Source: Altererythrobacter sp.
GTDB taxonomy: Bacteria > Pseudomonadota > Alphaproteobacteria > Sphingomonadales > Sphingomonadaceae
DNA length: 39,324 bases
Reading direction: 5' to 3'
Assembly (NCBI GenBank): GCA_031178065.1
Contig: JAPSJS010000032.1
Span: forward strand, 1 to 39,324
Shown here piece by piece: positions 8,005 to 16,364 of this stretch. Below the pieces are notes generated by a model. The model was not told the origin of the DNA. It did no database searches and saw only the letters and a program-made list of their open reading frames with translations. The position numbers and the translations under genes were made by a program. Positions within the stretch are counted from its first letter, which is position 1; each line of letters opens with the position of its first letter.

Positions 8005-8846
8005 GCGAGGTTATGCTTTCCGAAAGCACGTCACCGGCGGTGGACCTTGGCGCCTATTGCGCCCGGATCGGCTATGCAGGGCCGCTCACGCCCACCCTGG
8101 CAACCCTTGCTGCCCTGCAGGAACTCCACCCTGCGGCGATCCCGTTCGAGGCGATCGACGTGCTGCTGGACCGCGGCGTCGATCTCGCCCCGGCCGCGGT
8201 CGATGCCAAGCTGCTCGGCGCACGGCGCGGCGGGTACTGCTACGAGCACAACGGGCTGTTCAAGCGCGTGCTGGAAGCGATCGGTTTCGAGGTCGAGGGC
8301 CTGATCGCGCGGGTCAACTGGATGGCGCCGCCCGATGCGCCGCTGCGCCCGCCGTCGCACATGACGCTCCGCGTCACGATCGGCGGCGAGCCGTGGATGG
8401 CGGACGTCGGCTTCGGAAGCTGCGTGCCGACGGCGCCTCTGCGCCTCGACAGCTTCGAGCCGCAGCAGACCGGGCACGAGGCCTTCCGTTTCGTGCCCCT
8501 TGCGGGCGAATTGCAGCTCGAGGCGCTGATCGAGGACGAATGGCGGTCGAGCTACCGGATCACCGGCGGGCCGCAGATGGACGTCGATTACGAGCTTCCC
8601 AACTGGTACACGGCGACCCATCCGAGCTCGCATTTCCGCCATCGGCTGATCGTCACCCGCACCACCCAGGAGGCCCGTCACGTTCTCGCCGGGCGGCGGC
8701 TGACGGTGCGCGCGCCCGACGGTGCGACCGAGCGCCGCATGCTCACCGCCGACGAGATCGAGCGGGAACTGGCGGAGCGCTTTACCCTGCCGGTGGCGCC
8801 GGAATGGAGGCCGGTAATCGAGCGCGCGGCGGCGACGGAGGACTAG
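8001..8846 (+). CDS. nat: Arylamine N-acetyltransferase
   Basis: Acetyl-CoA dependent N-acetyltransferase of aromatic amines and hydrazines, 281 residues. The cysteine-protease-like triad is complete: Cys80 in RRGGYCYEHN, His120 in PSHMTL and Asp135 in MADVGFGS. The ATG at 8001 overlaps the preceding TGA and gives the normal NAT length. Pairing with a flavin reductase suggests a two-step route, with reduction of nitro, azo or quinone compounds to amines followed by acetylation. That combined role is inference; each family assignment is firm. The gene ends 9 bp before the stop of the convergent glycosidase gene. Confidence 0.93.
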   Translation: MSEVMLSESTSPAVDLGAYCARIGYAGPLTPTLATLAALQELHPAAIPFEAIDVLLDRGVDLAPAAVDAKLLGARRGGYCYEHNGLFKRVLEAIGFEVEGLIARVNWMAPPDAPLRPPSHMTLRVTIGGEPWMADVGFGSCVPTAPLRLDSFEPQQTGHEAFRFVPLAGELQLEALIEDEWRSSYRITGGPQMDVDYELPNWYTATHPSSHFRHRLIVTRTTQEARHVLAGRRLTVRAPDGATERRMLTADEIERELAERFTLPVAPEWRPVIERAAATED

Positions 8847-8855
8847 CTGCGGTCG

Positions 8856-11800
8856 TCACTCGCCCGCGTGGACGCGGACCCAGTCGACCTCCATCGTGAT
8901 CTCGCCCGCCTTGATCCGCTCGACGGTGTCCGCAGGAAGGCCGTTGTACGGTTCCTCGATCCCGTTGGTCTTGAACGGGTAGGCCCCGCCGAGCGCGAAG
9001 TTGAGGATCACGAACTTGGGGGTGTCGAAGACCCATTGGCCGTAGTGCTCCACCATCGGCCGGGTGGCGCGGTAGATGGTGCGGCCGTCGACCGTGAACA
9101 CGATGTCGCTGTCGGACCATTCGACGGCGTAGACGTGCCACTGCGTGACGTCCGTACCATCTTCGAAGAAGTACTTGTTCACCAGCGGGGTCTCACCCGA
9201 GTAGCCGGGACCGTGCAGCGCAACGCCGATCCAGTCCTTCTCGCCGACGTATTCTAGGATGTCGATCTCGCCCGTCTCCGGCCAGTTGCCGTTGCCGAGC
9301 AACCAGAACGCCGGCCACACCCCTTCGGCATCGGGCATGCGGATGCGGGCGGCGGCGCGGCCGTGAGTGAAGTCGAACTTGCCGCGCGTGTTGATGCGCC
9401 CCGAGACGAAGTCGGCCACGCGGCCGGTCGGCGTCTTGAAGCCCTCGCTGAAGCGGGGCTGCAGGACCAGTACGCCGTCTTCCGCGCCGGGCACCGCGCC
9501 TGCGGGGAGAAAGCGGATCGTCTCCGGCGAGTCGACGTAGGCCTGCTGCTCGTTGTTGACCCAGAAGTCGGGGCCGACGACGTTCCACTTGTTGCGATCG
9601 AGCGAGCCTGCGTTGAACTCGTCGGAGAAGATCAGCGCACCCCCAACCTGCGTTTCCGCGCCTGACCAGCGGGTGCAGTCGGCGTCGCCCTGCCCATCTT
9701 CCAGTCGTGCTTCGAGCAGCGTCAGCGCAAGCCCGCGGTCACCGTCTATCCGGACGACGTTGCCGACCGCCTCCAGCGCCTCGCCCTCGGCGAATAGGCA
9801 GCGCAGCGGCACGCGCAGCGTGGAAACTTCACCGCGCGGCGCGGTCTCGAGCCAGGACGCCAGCGGGACCGATTGGCCGTGCATCATCAGCCGTGCATCA
9901 CCGTTGCCCGGATTGTCCACGCGCATATCGATCCGCAGGACGTCGCCCGCCTCGTGCTGTGCCGAGAGATTGGCCGGCGGGCCCTCGATCAGGATCTGCC
10001 CCGCTCCGGTCCAGGTGAAGGCCTTGCCGTCTTCCTGCGCGGTCACATCGACCGAGCGAACCGCGACGGCGCCGCCCGGGCTGGCTGCCGCGCCCGGCCC
10101 GACCGGGCGCTTGCCGCCAGCGTCGGCCACCGCCAGCATCCAGGGATCCTGCGCCCGCCCGTCGGCGAAGAAGGTCTCCAGATTGAGCGCCTCCGCCAGA
10201 TCGATGCCGAGGTCCTCCGACAGCGTCGGAACGGTTTGCTGCGCGGCGTAGGTCAGGCCGTAGCCGCGCTCGAACAGCGGCTCCGTGACCGGAGAACGCG
10301 CGTCGGCGGGCCAGGCGAAGGGCAGCGTGCCGCTAAAGTCCTGCACCGGCTCGCCCGAGCGGCGCGCCACGAGAACGTCGGCAATGCCGTTCGCCTGCGT
10401 GCCCGGCAGCCAGGCCGCAACGAAGGCGTCCGACGCGTTGATCTCCGGGCTGGTGAACATCGGGCGGCCCGAAAGGAATATCGAGACCACCGGAATGCCC
10501 TGCCCCTTCAAGCGCCGGAGCAGCGCGAGGTCTTCGGCCCCGACGGGTTGGTAATCGAGGGTGGGAACGTCGCCCTGCATCTCCGCATAGGGAGCCTCGC
10601 CGAACACGACCACGGCAACGTCCGGGCGGCTCTCGAACGATCCGTCTGCGGACAGCGTGGCCGTTCCGCCGGCGTCGTCTATCGCGCTCGACAGCGCCTG
10701 CCATATCGTCTGGCCGTTGGGGAAGTCGGCCTTGGTCACATCTGTGCCCTGCCAACTTATGGTCCAGCCCCCGTTCTGCATGGCCATGTCGTCGGCGCCC
10801 GGCCCCGCCACCAGCACCTTCGCGCCGGGGCGGATCGGCAGGACCGATCCGTTGTTCTTCAGCAGGACGAGCGACTTGGCGACCGCCTCGCGCGCCAGGG
10901 CCAGATGTTCGGCCGAGCCGATCGCCGAATAGTCCGCGCGCTCGCGCAGCGGATCGTCGAGCAGGCCCAGCTTCGCCTTGACCCGCAGGATGCGGCGCAC
11001 TGCGTCGTCGATGCGCGCCGCCGGGATCGTGCCGTCGCGCGCCTGGGCAAGCGTGCTGGCGTAGAGCGCCTTCCAGCTATCGGGCGCCATGAACATGTCG
11101 AGCCCGGCGTTGATCGCGGCGGCGCACGAGGTGACGGTGCAGCCGGCGACCTGCCCGTGACCGTTCCAGTCGCCCACCACGAAGCCCTCGAAGCCCATGC
11201 GCTCCTTCAGCACGTCGGTCAGCAAGCTATGGTTCCCGTGATGCTTGACGCCGTTCCAGCTGGAAAAGCTGGCCATCACCGTCAGCGCTCCCGCCTCGAT
11301 CGCAACCGGATAGCCCGGGGCGTGAATGCGGACGAGTTCCTCTTCCGAAATCGTGGCATCGCCCTGATCGATCCCGTTGTCGGTACCGCCATCGGCCAGG
11401 TAGTGCTTCGCGGTGGCGGCAACCTTGCCGGCCGCCAGATGGCGGCCCGAGGTCAGGTCGCCCTGCAACCCCTGCACCATCGCCTCTGCATAGGCCGCGA
11501 CCAGTGCCGGGTCGGAGGAATAGCCCTCGTAGGTCCGCCCCCAGCGTGGGTCCTGCGGAACCGCGAGCGTCGGGGCGAAGGTCCACTCGATCCCGCTCGC
11601 GGAGATCTCGCGCGCGGTCGCAGCGCCGATGCGGCGGATCAGGTCGACATCATGCGCCGCGCCGAGCCCGATATTGTGTGGAAAGACGGTCGCACCGGGA
11701 ACGTTGTTGTGGCCGTGAACCGCATCGACGCCGAAGATGATCGGGATCGCCACACCGTTTCCGGAATTGGCGAGCGATACCGCGCGGAACTCGCGCACGA

Positions 11801-12149
11801 GCCGGTTCCAGTCCGCGGCGCTCGCACGTTCGTTGCCATAGGGCCCGCTGTTGCCGCCCGCGAGGATCGAACCGACCGGGTACTCGGCAAGATCGGTCGG
11901 CTGGATCGCGCTGATGTCGGCCTGAATGAGCTGCCCGACTTTCTGCTCCAGCGTCATCCGCGTGAGCAAACCGTCGATCCGCTCCTCGGTCGCAGGATCG
12001 GTCAGCGCATCGGGCGACGAAGCGGCCGGCCACAGCCGTGGATCGGCCTCGGCCTGCGGCGTGGAGACCGATGCTGCGTCCTGCGCCATAGCGCCCGCAC
12101 AGGCCGTAACCAGCAGGCCCAATGCCGCCATTCCAATGCGCCAGTTCAT
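8856..12149 (-). CDS. GH3-GH16 fusion, predicted exo-beta-glucosidase plus endo-beta-1,3-glucanase
   Basis: Exported two-enzyme polypeptide of 1097 residues. The signal peptide MNWRIGMAALGLLVTAC ends in a possible lipobox (VTAC, Cys17); a signal-peptidase I site at AMA is an alternative. GH3 N-terminal domain spans about 55-395, with KHYLADGG and the nucleophile Asp327 in VVGDWNG. GH3 C-terminal domain is about 425-640. A beta-sandwich domain (about 680-830) follows, as in ExoP-type glucan exohydrolases. GH16 covers about 836-1097, with the catalytic EIDILE motif (Glu961 nucleophile, Asp963, Glu966 acid/base). GH16 with EIDxxE is typical of laminarinases. Together the parts suggest hydrolysis of laminarin-like glucan to glucose on one chain. 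GAGAGGA before the ATG supports the start. Confidence 0.9.
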   Translation of the reverse strand: MNWRIGMAALGLLVTACAGAMAQDAASVSTPQAEADPRLWPAASSPDALTDPATEERIDGLLTRMTLEQKVGQLIQADISAIQPTDLAEYPVGSILAGGNSGPYGNERASAADWNRLVREFRAVSLANSGNGVAIPIIFGVDAVHGHNNVPGATVFPHNIGLGAAHDVDLIRRIGAATAREISASGIEWTFAPTLAVPQDPRWGRTYEGYSSDPALVAAYAEAMVQGLQGDLTSGRHLAAGKVAATAKHYLADGGTDNGIDQGDATISEEELVRIHAPGYPVAIEAGALTVMASFSSWNGVKHHGNHSLLTDVLKERMGFEGFVVGDWNGHGQVAGCTVTSCAAAINAGLDMFMAPDSWKALYASTLAQARDGTIPAARIDDAVRRILRVKAKLGLLDDPLRERADYSAIGSAEHLALAREAVAKSLVLLKNNGSVLPIRPGAKVLVAGPGADDMAMQNGGWTISWQGTDVTKADFPNGQTIWQALSSAIDDAGGTATLSADGSFESRPDVAVVVFGEAPYAEMQGDVPTLDYQPVGAEDLALLRRLKGQGIPVVSIFLSGRPMFTSPEINASDAFVAAWLPGTQANGIADVLVARRSGEPVQDFSGTLPFAWPADARSPVTEPLFERGYGLTYAAQQTVPTLSEDLGIDLAEALNLETFFADGRAQDPWMLAVADAGGKRPVGPGAAASPGGAVAVRSVDVTAQEDGKAFTWTGAGQILIEGPPANLSAQHEAGDVLRIDMRVDNPGNGDARLMMHGQSVPLASWLETAPRGEVSTLRVPLRCLFAEGEALEAVGNVVRIDGDRGLALTLLEARLEDGQGDADCTRWSGAETQVGGALIFSDEFNAGSLDRNKWNVVGPDFWVNNEQQAYVDSPETIRFLPAGAVPGAEDGVLVLQPRFSEGFKTPTGRVADFVSGRINTRGKFDFTHGRAAARIRMPDAEGVWPAFWLLGNGNWPETGEIDILEYVGEKDWIGVALHGPGYSGETPLVNKYFFEDGTDVTQWHVYAVEWSDSDIVFTVDGRTIYRATRPMVEHYGQWVFDTPKFVILNFALGGAYPFKTNGIEEPYNGLPADTVERIKAGEITMEVDWVRVHAGE

Positions 12150-12193
12150 CCCGATCCTCTCCCGATGCGAATGTCTTTTGAAGTTGGCGCGCG

Positions 12194-12325
12194 TCAGACC
12201 GGCGGCGGAGCGGTCGAGCTCCGTTCGATCAGCGCGCCAGATACGGTCACGAAGTCTGCGAAATGCAGGCTGAAGCCGGCCAGCGTAACCTCCCCTATAC
12301 CTATCGGCGGAGTGGCCCCGCTCGC
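12194..12325 (-). pseudogene. Possible C-terminal remnant of a LacI-family regulator
   Basis: On the minus strand, between a stop at 12326-12328 and a TGA at 12194-12196, lies an open frame of 43 codons without a start. It ends in LIERSSTAPPPV. An (E/R)xSTAPP tail is typical of LacI/GalR regulators, which often neighbour glycosidase genes. The rest of the fragment (IGEVTLAGFSLHFADF) is not clearly LacI. It lies 44 bp before the GH3-GH16 start, same strand. Decay of a former regulator is inference from a short motif. Confidence 0.35.
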
Positions 12326-12356
12326 TTACGAACTGTCCCTACACGCAGTTGTGATC

Positions 12357-12381
12357 GTTCTCAAGAACAAATGAACGTTCA
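12357..12381. promoter_or_regulatory. Paired palindromes, possible operator
   Basis: GTTCT-CA-AGAAC (12357-12368) is followed by the perfect palindrome TGAACGTTCA (12372-12381). The second has a central CG as in many LacI/GalR operators. They lie between the two gene remnants and about 210-230 bp before the glycosidase start. Regulatory role is speculative. Confidence 0.3.
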
Positions 12382-12536
12382 CAGGAATTGAGCGCAACGT
12401 GATAGCCGACGCGCTGCCGATGGCCAGGCTGAGCGGAGAAATCGGCGGGATCGAGAAATCGATTCGCTACCTCGCCGGTGTGATGCCCACGCACGGCGAT
12501 TATCTGAAAAGCTATTGTCCCGTCCCGGACGCATGA
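12375..12536 (+). pseudogene. Possible C-terminal remnant of a flavin-dependent tryptophan halogenase
   Basis: An open frame from a stop at 12372 to a TGA at 12534-12536 encodes 53 residues, ending with IEKSIRYLAGVMPTHGDYLKSYCPVPDA. A Met-Pro-x-His-x-x-(Y/F)-(L/I)-x-x-x-Cys ending is what I recall for tryptophan halogenases in TonB-receptor/glycosidase clusters of sphingomonads and caulobacters. No start with a ribosome binding site fits (ATG at 12420 has none), and the catalytic body is absent. It could also be a small genuine ORF. The assignment rests on memory of family C-termini, so confidence is low. Confidence 0.33.
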
Positions 12537-12726
12537 TGCCGCCTCTCCCACAGCGACGTTGACCGCGGAGGGAAAAGCGTTTCGAACGAGACGTGCGACG
12601 TCGCAAACGGAACCCGAATCGCGGGTCCGCGATCTCGCACATGGGAGAACGCCGTCATGATCCGAAATGCCCGCGGTCCGTCGATCGCAATGGAACGGGC
12701 CTGACAGGCCGCACGATCGTTCGTCG

Positions 12727-13986
12727 ATGACCTCCGGACATACGAACAGCATGCCCCTGGCGGCGCCATCCCTTCCAGCGAATGATGGGAAGGATGCCGT
12801 TCCGCCCACGCTGCAGTCCGCTCGCTTCCTCTACCTCTACGCGCTTGCCGCCGCGGGCGGCGCGGTCGCCTACGTTCCCTTCCTGACGATTCTTCTCCCG
12901 GTCAGGGTGTCCTCGCTCGCCGGCGACGATGCGGTTTCCGTGCTCGCCTACGCCGCCTTCGCCGGGGCGACCGCGGCGAGCCTGGCGAACATCGCCTTCG
13001 GCTGGCTCAGCGACCGGACCGGCGATCGCCGACCGTGGATCGTCGCGGGGCTCGTCCTGTCCTGCCTGCTGCTGCTGTCGGTGAGGACGGCGACCAGCGT
13101 GCCGGTGCTGATCGCGGTCATCGTGGTCTGGCAGATCTGCCTCAACATGATGCTGGCGCCGCTCGCGGCATGGGCGGGAGACCTGGTGCCCGACAGCCAG
13201 AAAGGCTTGCTGGGCGGCCTCCTCTCCTTCGCGCCGGCGCTCGGCGCGCTGTCGGGCGCACTGGTCACTTTGCCGGCTATGGCCTCGCCGGACGAGAGGC
13301 TCGGCCTCGTCGCGGCCATGGTCGTAGGCCTGGTCCTGCCCGCGCTTCTGTTCGGCGCCCCCCGCCCCATGCCGCAGCTCATGGAGCGGCGGGAACCCGA
13401 GGACGCCGACGAGAGCAAGGCCGCAGCCGGCGGAACGGCGGTTGCGCGGATGTGGCTGGCGCGCCTGCTCGTCCAGATCGCCGAGGCCATGCTGTTCGCA
13501 TACCTGCTGCTCTGGTTCCGCAGCATCGAACCCGGCTACAGCGACAACGACACCGCCACGCTGCTTTTCATCGTGCTCGGCGTCGGCGTGCCCCTGGCGC
13601 TGCTGACAGGCCGCTGGTCCGACAAGGTCAACCGGCCGATCGCCCCACTGGCCGTTGGTGCCGGCATTGCGGCGATCGGACTGCTGATCATGGCGCTTGC
13701 CCCCTCGCTGACATTGGCGATCGCCGGCTACGTGGTCTTCGGCCTCGCCAGCACGGTGTTCCTTGCGCTCCATTCCAGCCAGACCCTGCGGGTCCTGACC
13801 AAGCCCCGGACGCGGGGGCGGGATCTCGGGCTGTTCAACCTGACGAACACCGTTCCGTCGCTCATCATGCCGTGGTTCGCACTGGCGCTGGTGCCGGCCT
13901 TCGGCTTTGCCGCGCTCTTCCTGCTGCTCTCCGGACTGGCGCTGCTCGCGTGCATTCTGCTGCTGAGCATTTCGCGGCGGACCTGA
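12727..13986 (+). CDS. MFS transporter, probable sugar uptake
   Basis: Integral membrane protein of about 419 residues with roughly 12 hydrophobic segments. The loop 2-3 signature reads GWLSDRTGDRRPW, and a matching one lies in the second half (LTGRWSDKVNRPI). The sequence resembles MFS sugar permeases found next to glycosidases in sphingomonads. Beside the GH3-GH16 gene, import of glucose or glucan oligomers is a fair guess. The start is uncertain: ATGs at 12667, 12727 and 12751 are all in frame and none has a good Shine-Dalgarno. I chose 12727, which leaves a short hydrophilic N-terminus before SARFLYLYALAAAGG. It converges with the next gene across 18 bp that contain a CCCCGCGGGG palindrome. 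Confidence 0.82.
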   Translation: MTSGHTNSMPLAAPSLPANDGKDAVPPTLQSARFLYLYALAAAGGAVAYVPFLTILLPVRVSSLAGDDAVSVLAYAAFAGATAASLANIAFGWLSDRTGDRRPWIVAGLVLSCLLLLSVRTATSVPVLIAVIVVWQICLNMMLAPLAAWAGDLVPDSQKGLLGGLLSFAPALGALSGALVTLPAMASPDERLGLVAAMVVGLVLPALLFGAPRPMPQLMERREPEDADESKAAAGGTAVARMWLARLLVQIAEAMLFAYLLLWFRSIEPGYSDNDTATLLFIVLGVGVPLALLTGRWSDKVNRPIAPLAVGAGIAAIGLLIMALAPSLTLAIAGYVVFGLASTVFLALHSSQTLRVLTKPRTRGRDLGLFNLTNTVPSLIMPWFALALVPAFGFAALFLLLSGLALLACILLLSISRRT

Positions 13987-14004
13987 CGCGGCTCCCCGCG
14001 GGGT

Positions 14005-15585
14005 TCAGGCCTCGAGATCGCGCAAGCTGCGGCCGCGCGTCTCGCGCCCCGCCCAGGCGACGAGCCCGCCCGAGGCAGCCATTGGGACCAGCAGCGCCAA
14101 TGCCGCCCCGCCCAAAGTCGGGATGAGGCCCACCAGCGCGAAGACCTGGACGGCGACGCCGCCGAACTTGCTGCTCCCGGCGATGAGCCCCGTCGCCCGG
14201 CCCCGCATGCCGAGCGGGTAGTTCTCGGCGGTATACGGCAGGAGCACCGCGATCATCCCGTTGGTGCCCATGATCAGCATGGCGATCACCGCGAGCAAAA
14301 GCGGCTCCCACGAAAGCAGCTCCGGCGGGAGCAACGCCCCGACCAGCCCGACGAGCGTGAGCGCGATCGCCCCCACCAGAGTCCACTTGCTGCTCCAGCG
14401 GCTGTAGAGCCAGGCGGCCAGCATCACGGTCGGCAGCGCGACCAGCGCCGAACTCGCGATCGTCCCGCTCGCCAGTTCGGCCGAATAACCGCGTGCCTGC
14501 AGGTCACTCGGCAGCCATAGCAGCAGGCCGAAGTTCACGAAGCTCCACGACAGCGCCGCGATCGCGAGCGCGAGCGTCAGGCGCCCATGCCGCTGATGCG
14601 CGATTGGCGCGTCCGCGGGCGGCGGTGCGCGGTCGCGAGGCACGATTCCGAATTTCCGCTGCATCCGCGCAAGCTCGGCGTGGCGCCCCTGCTCGGCCAG
14701 GAACCGGGGGGATTCAGGGATGAGCCGGGCCAGCGCCAGCAGGAGAATGCCGGTCGGGAATCCCTGGAGCCAGAGCGCCCGCCAGCCGAAGACGGGCTCG
14801 AAGACGTGGGCCGCGGCGCTCGCGGCGAGGTAGCCGCCCACGAGACCGGTCCCGCCCACCAGGACCAGCACCCAGCTCCTGTGCCGGGGCGGCATGACTT
14901 CAGCGAGCAGCGCATAGACCACCGGCAGCATGCCGCCGGCGGAGACGCCCATCAGAAAGCACATGACGAGGTTCCACTCGAACGCCGGCATGGCGCCGCA
15001 GATCGACGTCGAGACGAACAGGATGGTGGACAGCAGGATCGAGACCCGCCGCCCGTAGACGTCGGCGAGCCAGCCCCAGATGAAGGATCCCACGGTCGTC
15101 CCGATCAGCGCGATCAGGGGCAGCAGCGCAGCGGTCGAAGCGGTGATTCCGTACTCGCCGATCATTCCCGGCAGCACGAAGCCGAGCGTCGCCGGCTTCA
15201 TCACGTCGATCACCAGCCCGAGGGTGAGGACGAGCAGCACGCCGGCATGCCAGCGGTTGAGCGGCGTCGAATCCGGCGCCTCGTAACTGGTCCCGGCATC
15301 GTCGGCGTGCCTCGGCCTCCGCTTCGGCAGCGCGCCGTAACAGGCGAGCGGAGCGCCGATCGCGATCAGCGCCATCCCGAGGTACATCCAGGGGTCCATC
15401 GCCATGCCAGCGAGATGGTTGCCCATGGCATGGGCATGCGCCAGCATCGGCAGGTGGAGCAGCACCCCCGCGCTGATCGCAGCGCATCCGGCCCAGAACC
15501 AGGCCCCGCGCTCACCGATGACCGAACCCGGCCGTCCCCCCACCTCGTCCATAACTGCGCGCCTAAGCCGCTTTGAGCCCGGCAT
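14005..15585 (-). CDS. MFS transporter, sugar-porter-like, with N-terminal membrane extension
   Basis: Major facilitator permease of about 526 residues. Sugar-porter marks are present: GWLADVYGRR in loop 2-3, PESPRFLAEQGRHAEL after helix 6, and GRETRGRSL at the C-terminus. Unlike the standard 12-helix layout, about 95 residues precede the first canonical helix and hold two extra hydrophobic stretches (WAGCAAISAGVLLHLPML; MYLGMALIAIGAPLACYGAL). Start options are ATG at 15585 and ATG at 15552 (weak AGG upstream); the extension is present either way. Substrate is unknown. No operon partner is evident, since the next minus-strand gene upstream ends 31 bp before it. Confidence 0.83.
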   Translation of the reverse strand: MPGSKRLRRAVMDEVGGRPGSVIGERGAWFWAGCAAISAGVLLHLPMLAHAHAMGNHLAGMAMDPWMYLGMALIAIGAPLACYGALPKRRPRHADDAGTSYEAPDSTPLNRWHAGVLLVLTLGLVIDVMKPATLGFVLPGMIGEYGITASTAALLPLIALIGTTVGSFIWGWLADVYGRRVSILLSTILFVSTSICGAMPAFEWNLVMCFLMGVSAGGMLPVVYALLAEVMPPRHRSWVLVLVGGTGLVGGYLAASAAAHVFEPVFGWRALWLQGFPTGILLLALARLIPESPRFLAEQGRHAELARMQRKFGIVPRDRAPPPADAPIAHQRHGRLTLALAIAALSWSFVNFGLLLWLPSDLQARGYSAELASGTIASSALVALPTVMLAAWLYSRWSSKWTLVGAIALTLVGLVGALLPPELLSWEPLLLAVIAMLIMGTNGMIAVLLPYTAENYPLGMRGRATGLIAGSSKFGGVAVQVFALVGLIPTLGGAALALLVPMAASGGLVAWAGRETRGRSLRDLEA

Positions 15586-15616
15586 CAATGGCGCGCGGAA
15601 GTGCGAGAGCGCTACC

Positions 15617-16321
15617 CTACCAGTCCACCGGCTCCTGCGGGTGGTGGGGAACGAGGATCAGCGTGTTGTCTTCCACGCGCCAGGACTGGAGGCGCGAGAG
15701 CAGGTTCATGCCGATCACGCTGGTTTCGCCGAGGTTCGGGGCGATTACCGCGTCGAGTCCGCGGGCCGCGACGTTGCCGAAGCGCAGGTCGTCGATCGTG
15801 GTAATGTCGGCCGAGATCGTACCGTTGGCGGTGTTGAGCCGCACGGGAATGCCGCCGGTGCGCGGCTCGAGGCCGACGCGGTCGGCGACTTGCGTGGACA
15901 CCGCCGTCAGCGTCGCACCCGTGTCCACCATGAAGGCGACCGGCTCTCCGTTCACTTCGGCGCGGAGCCAGAAATGGCCGTCGGGCGCGAGGGGAATGCG
16001 GGTCTCGCCGCCCTCCACCACCTGTTCGGGCAAGCCGATCTGCGGCACGGCGAGCTCGATCCGCGGATCGAAGCGCGAAAGCTGGAGCACGAGCACGACC
16101 AGGATGCCGCCCAGTGCGAGCGTGCTCAGGCGCCGGATGAACAGCCCGAACGGCACGTCGCGCCGCGCCATGATCGAACCGGCCCAGCCGGCGAGGAGCG
16201 CGGCAACGGTCGCCAGCAGGAGGCCGGAACGCGGAACTTCCGCGATCACTCCGGCGACGGCATTGAAAAGGGCGTCGAGATCCACGTCGGGGATATAGGG
16301 GTTCACCGCCGCCGGTTCCAT
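15617..16321 (-). CDS. Membrane-anchored retropepsin-like aspartic protease (TIGR02281 type)
   Basis: Protein of 234 residues. Two hydrophobic helices at about 33-50 and 66-82 anchor the N-terminus. A single retropepsin-like domain follows, with the active-site motif MVDTGAT (Asp133) and the partner segment VIGMNLLSRL near residue 207. Members are single-lobe aspartic proteases that must dimerise; their substrates in alphaproteobacteria are poorly known. It starts 43 bp after the egtD stop on the same strand, so it may be cotranscribed with egtBD. No Shine-Dalgarno is seen before ATG 16321. Confidence 0.85.
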   Translation of the reverse strand: MEPAAVNPYIPDVDLDALFNAVAGVIAEVPRSGLLLATVAALLAGWAGSIMARRDVPFGLFIRRLSTLALGGILVVLVLQLSRFDPRIELAVPQIGLPEQVVEGGETRIPLAPDGHFWLRAEVNGEPVAFMVDTGATLTAVSTQVADRVGLEPRTGGIPVRLNTANGTISADITTIDDLRFGNVAARGLDAVIAPNLGETSVIGMNLLSRLQSWRVEDNTLILVPHHPQEPVDW

Positions 16322-16364
16322 GCCGAACGTTCGAGGCGATGTGGAAGCAGTCGGCCGGGCAGGA

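Noticed and set aside
9873-12374. 833-codon open frame on the plus strand
   Set aside because: Antisense to the GH3-GH16 gene, whose catalytic motifs are all readable on the other strand. No recognisable domain in this one.
12594-12605. 12-bp perfect palindrome TGCGACGTCGCA before the MFS gene
   Set aside because: GC-rich palindromes of this size are expected by chance at this base composition, and no second copy or promoter is linked to it.
12339-12809. 156-codon minus-strand frame in the gap before the MFS gene
   Set aside because: No ribosome binding site, overlaps the MFS N-terminus and has a biased chance-like composition.
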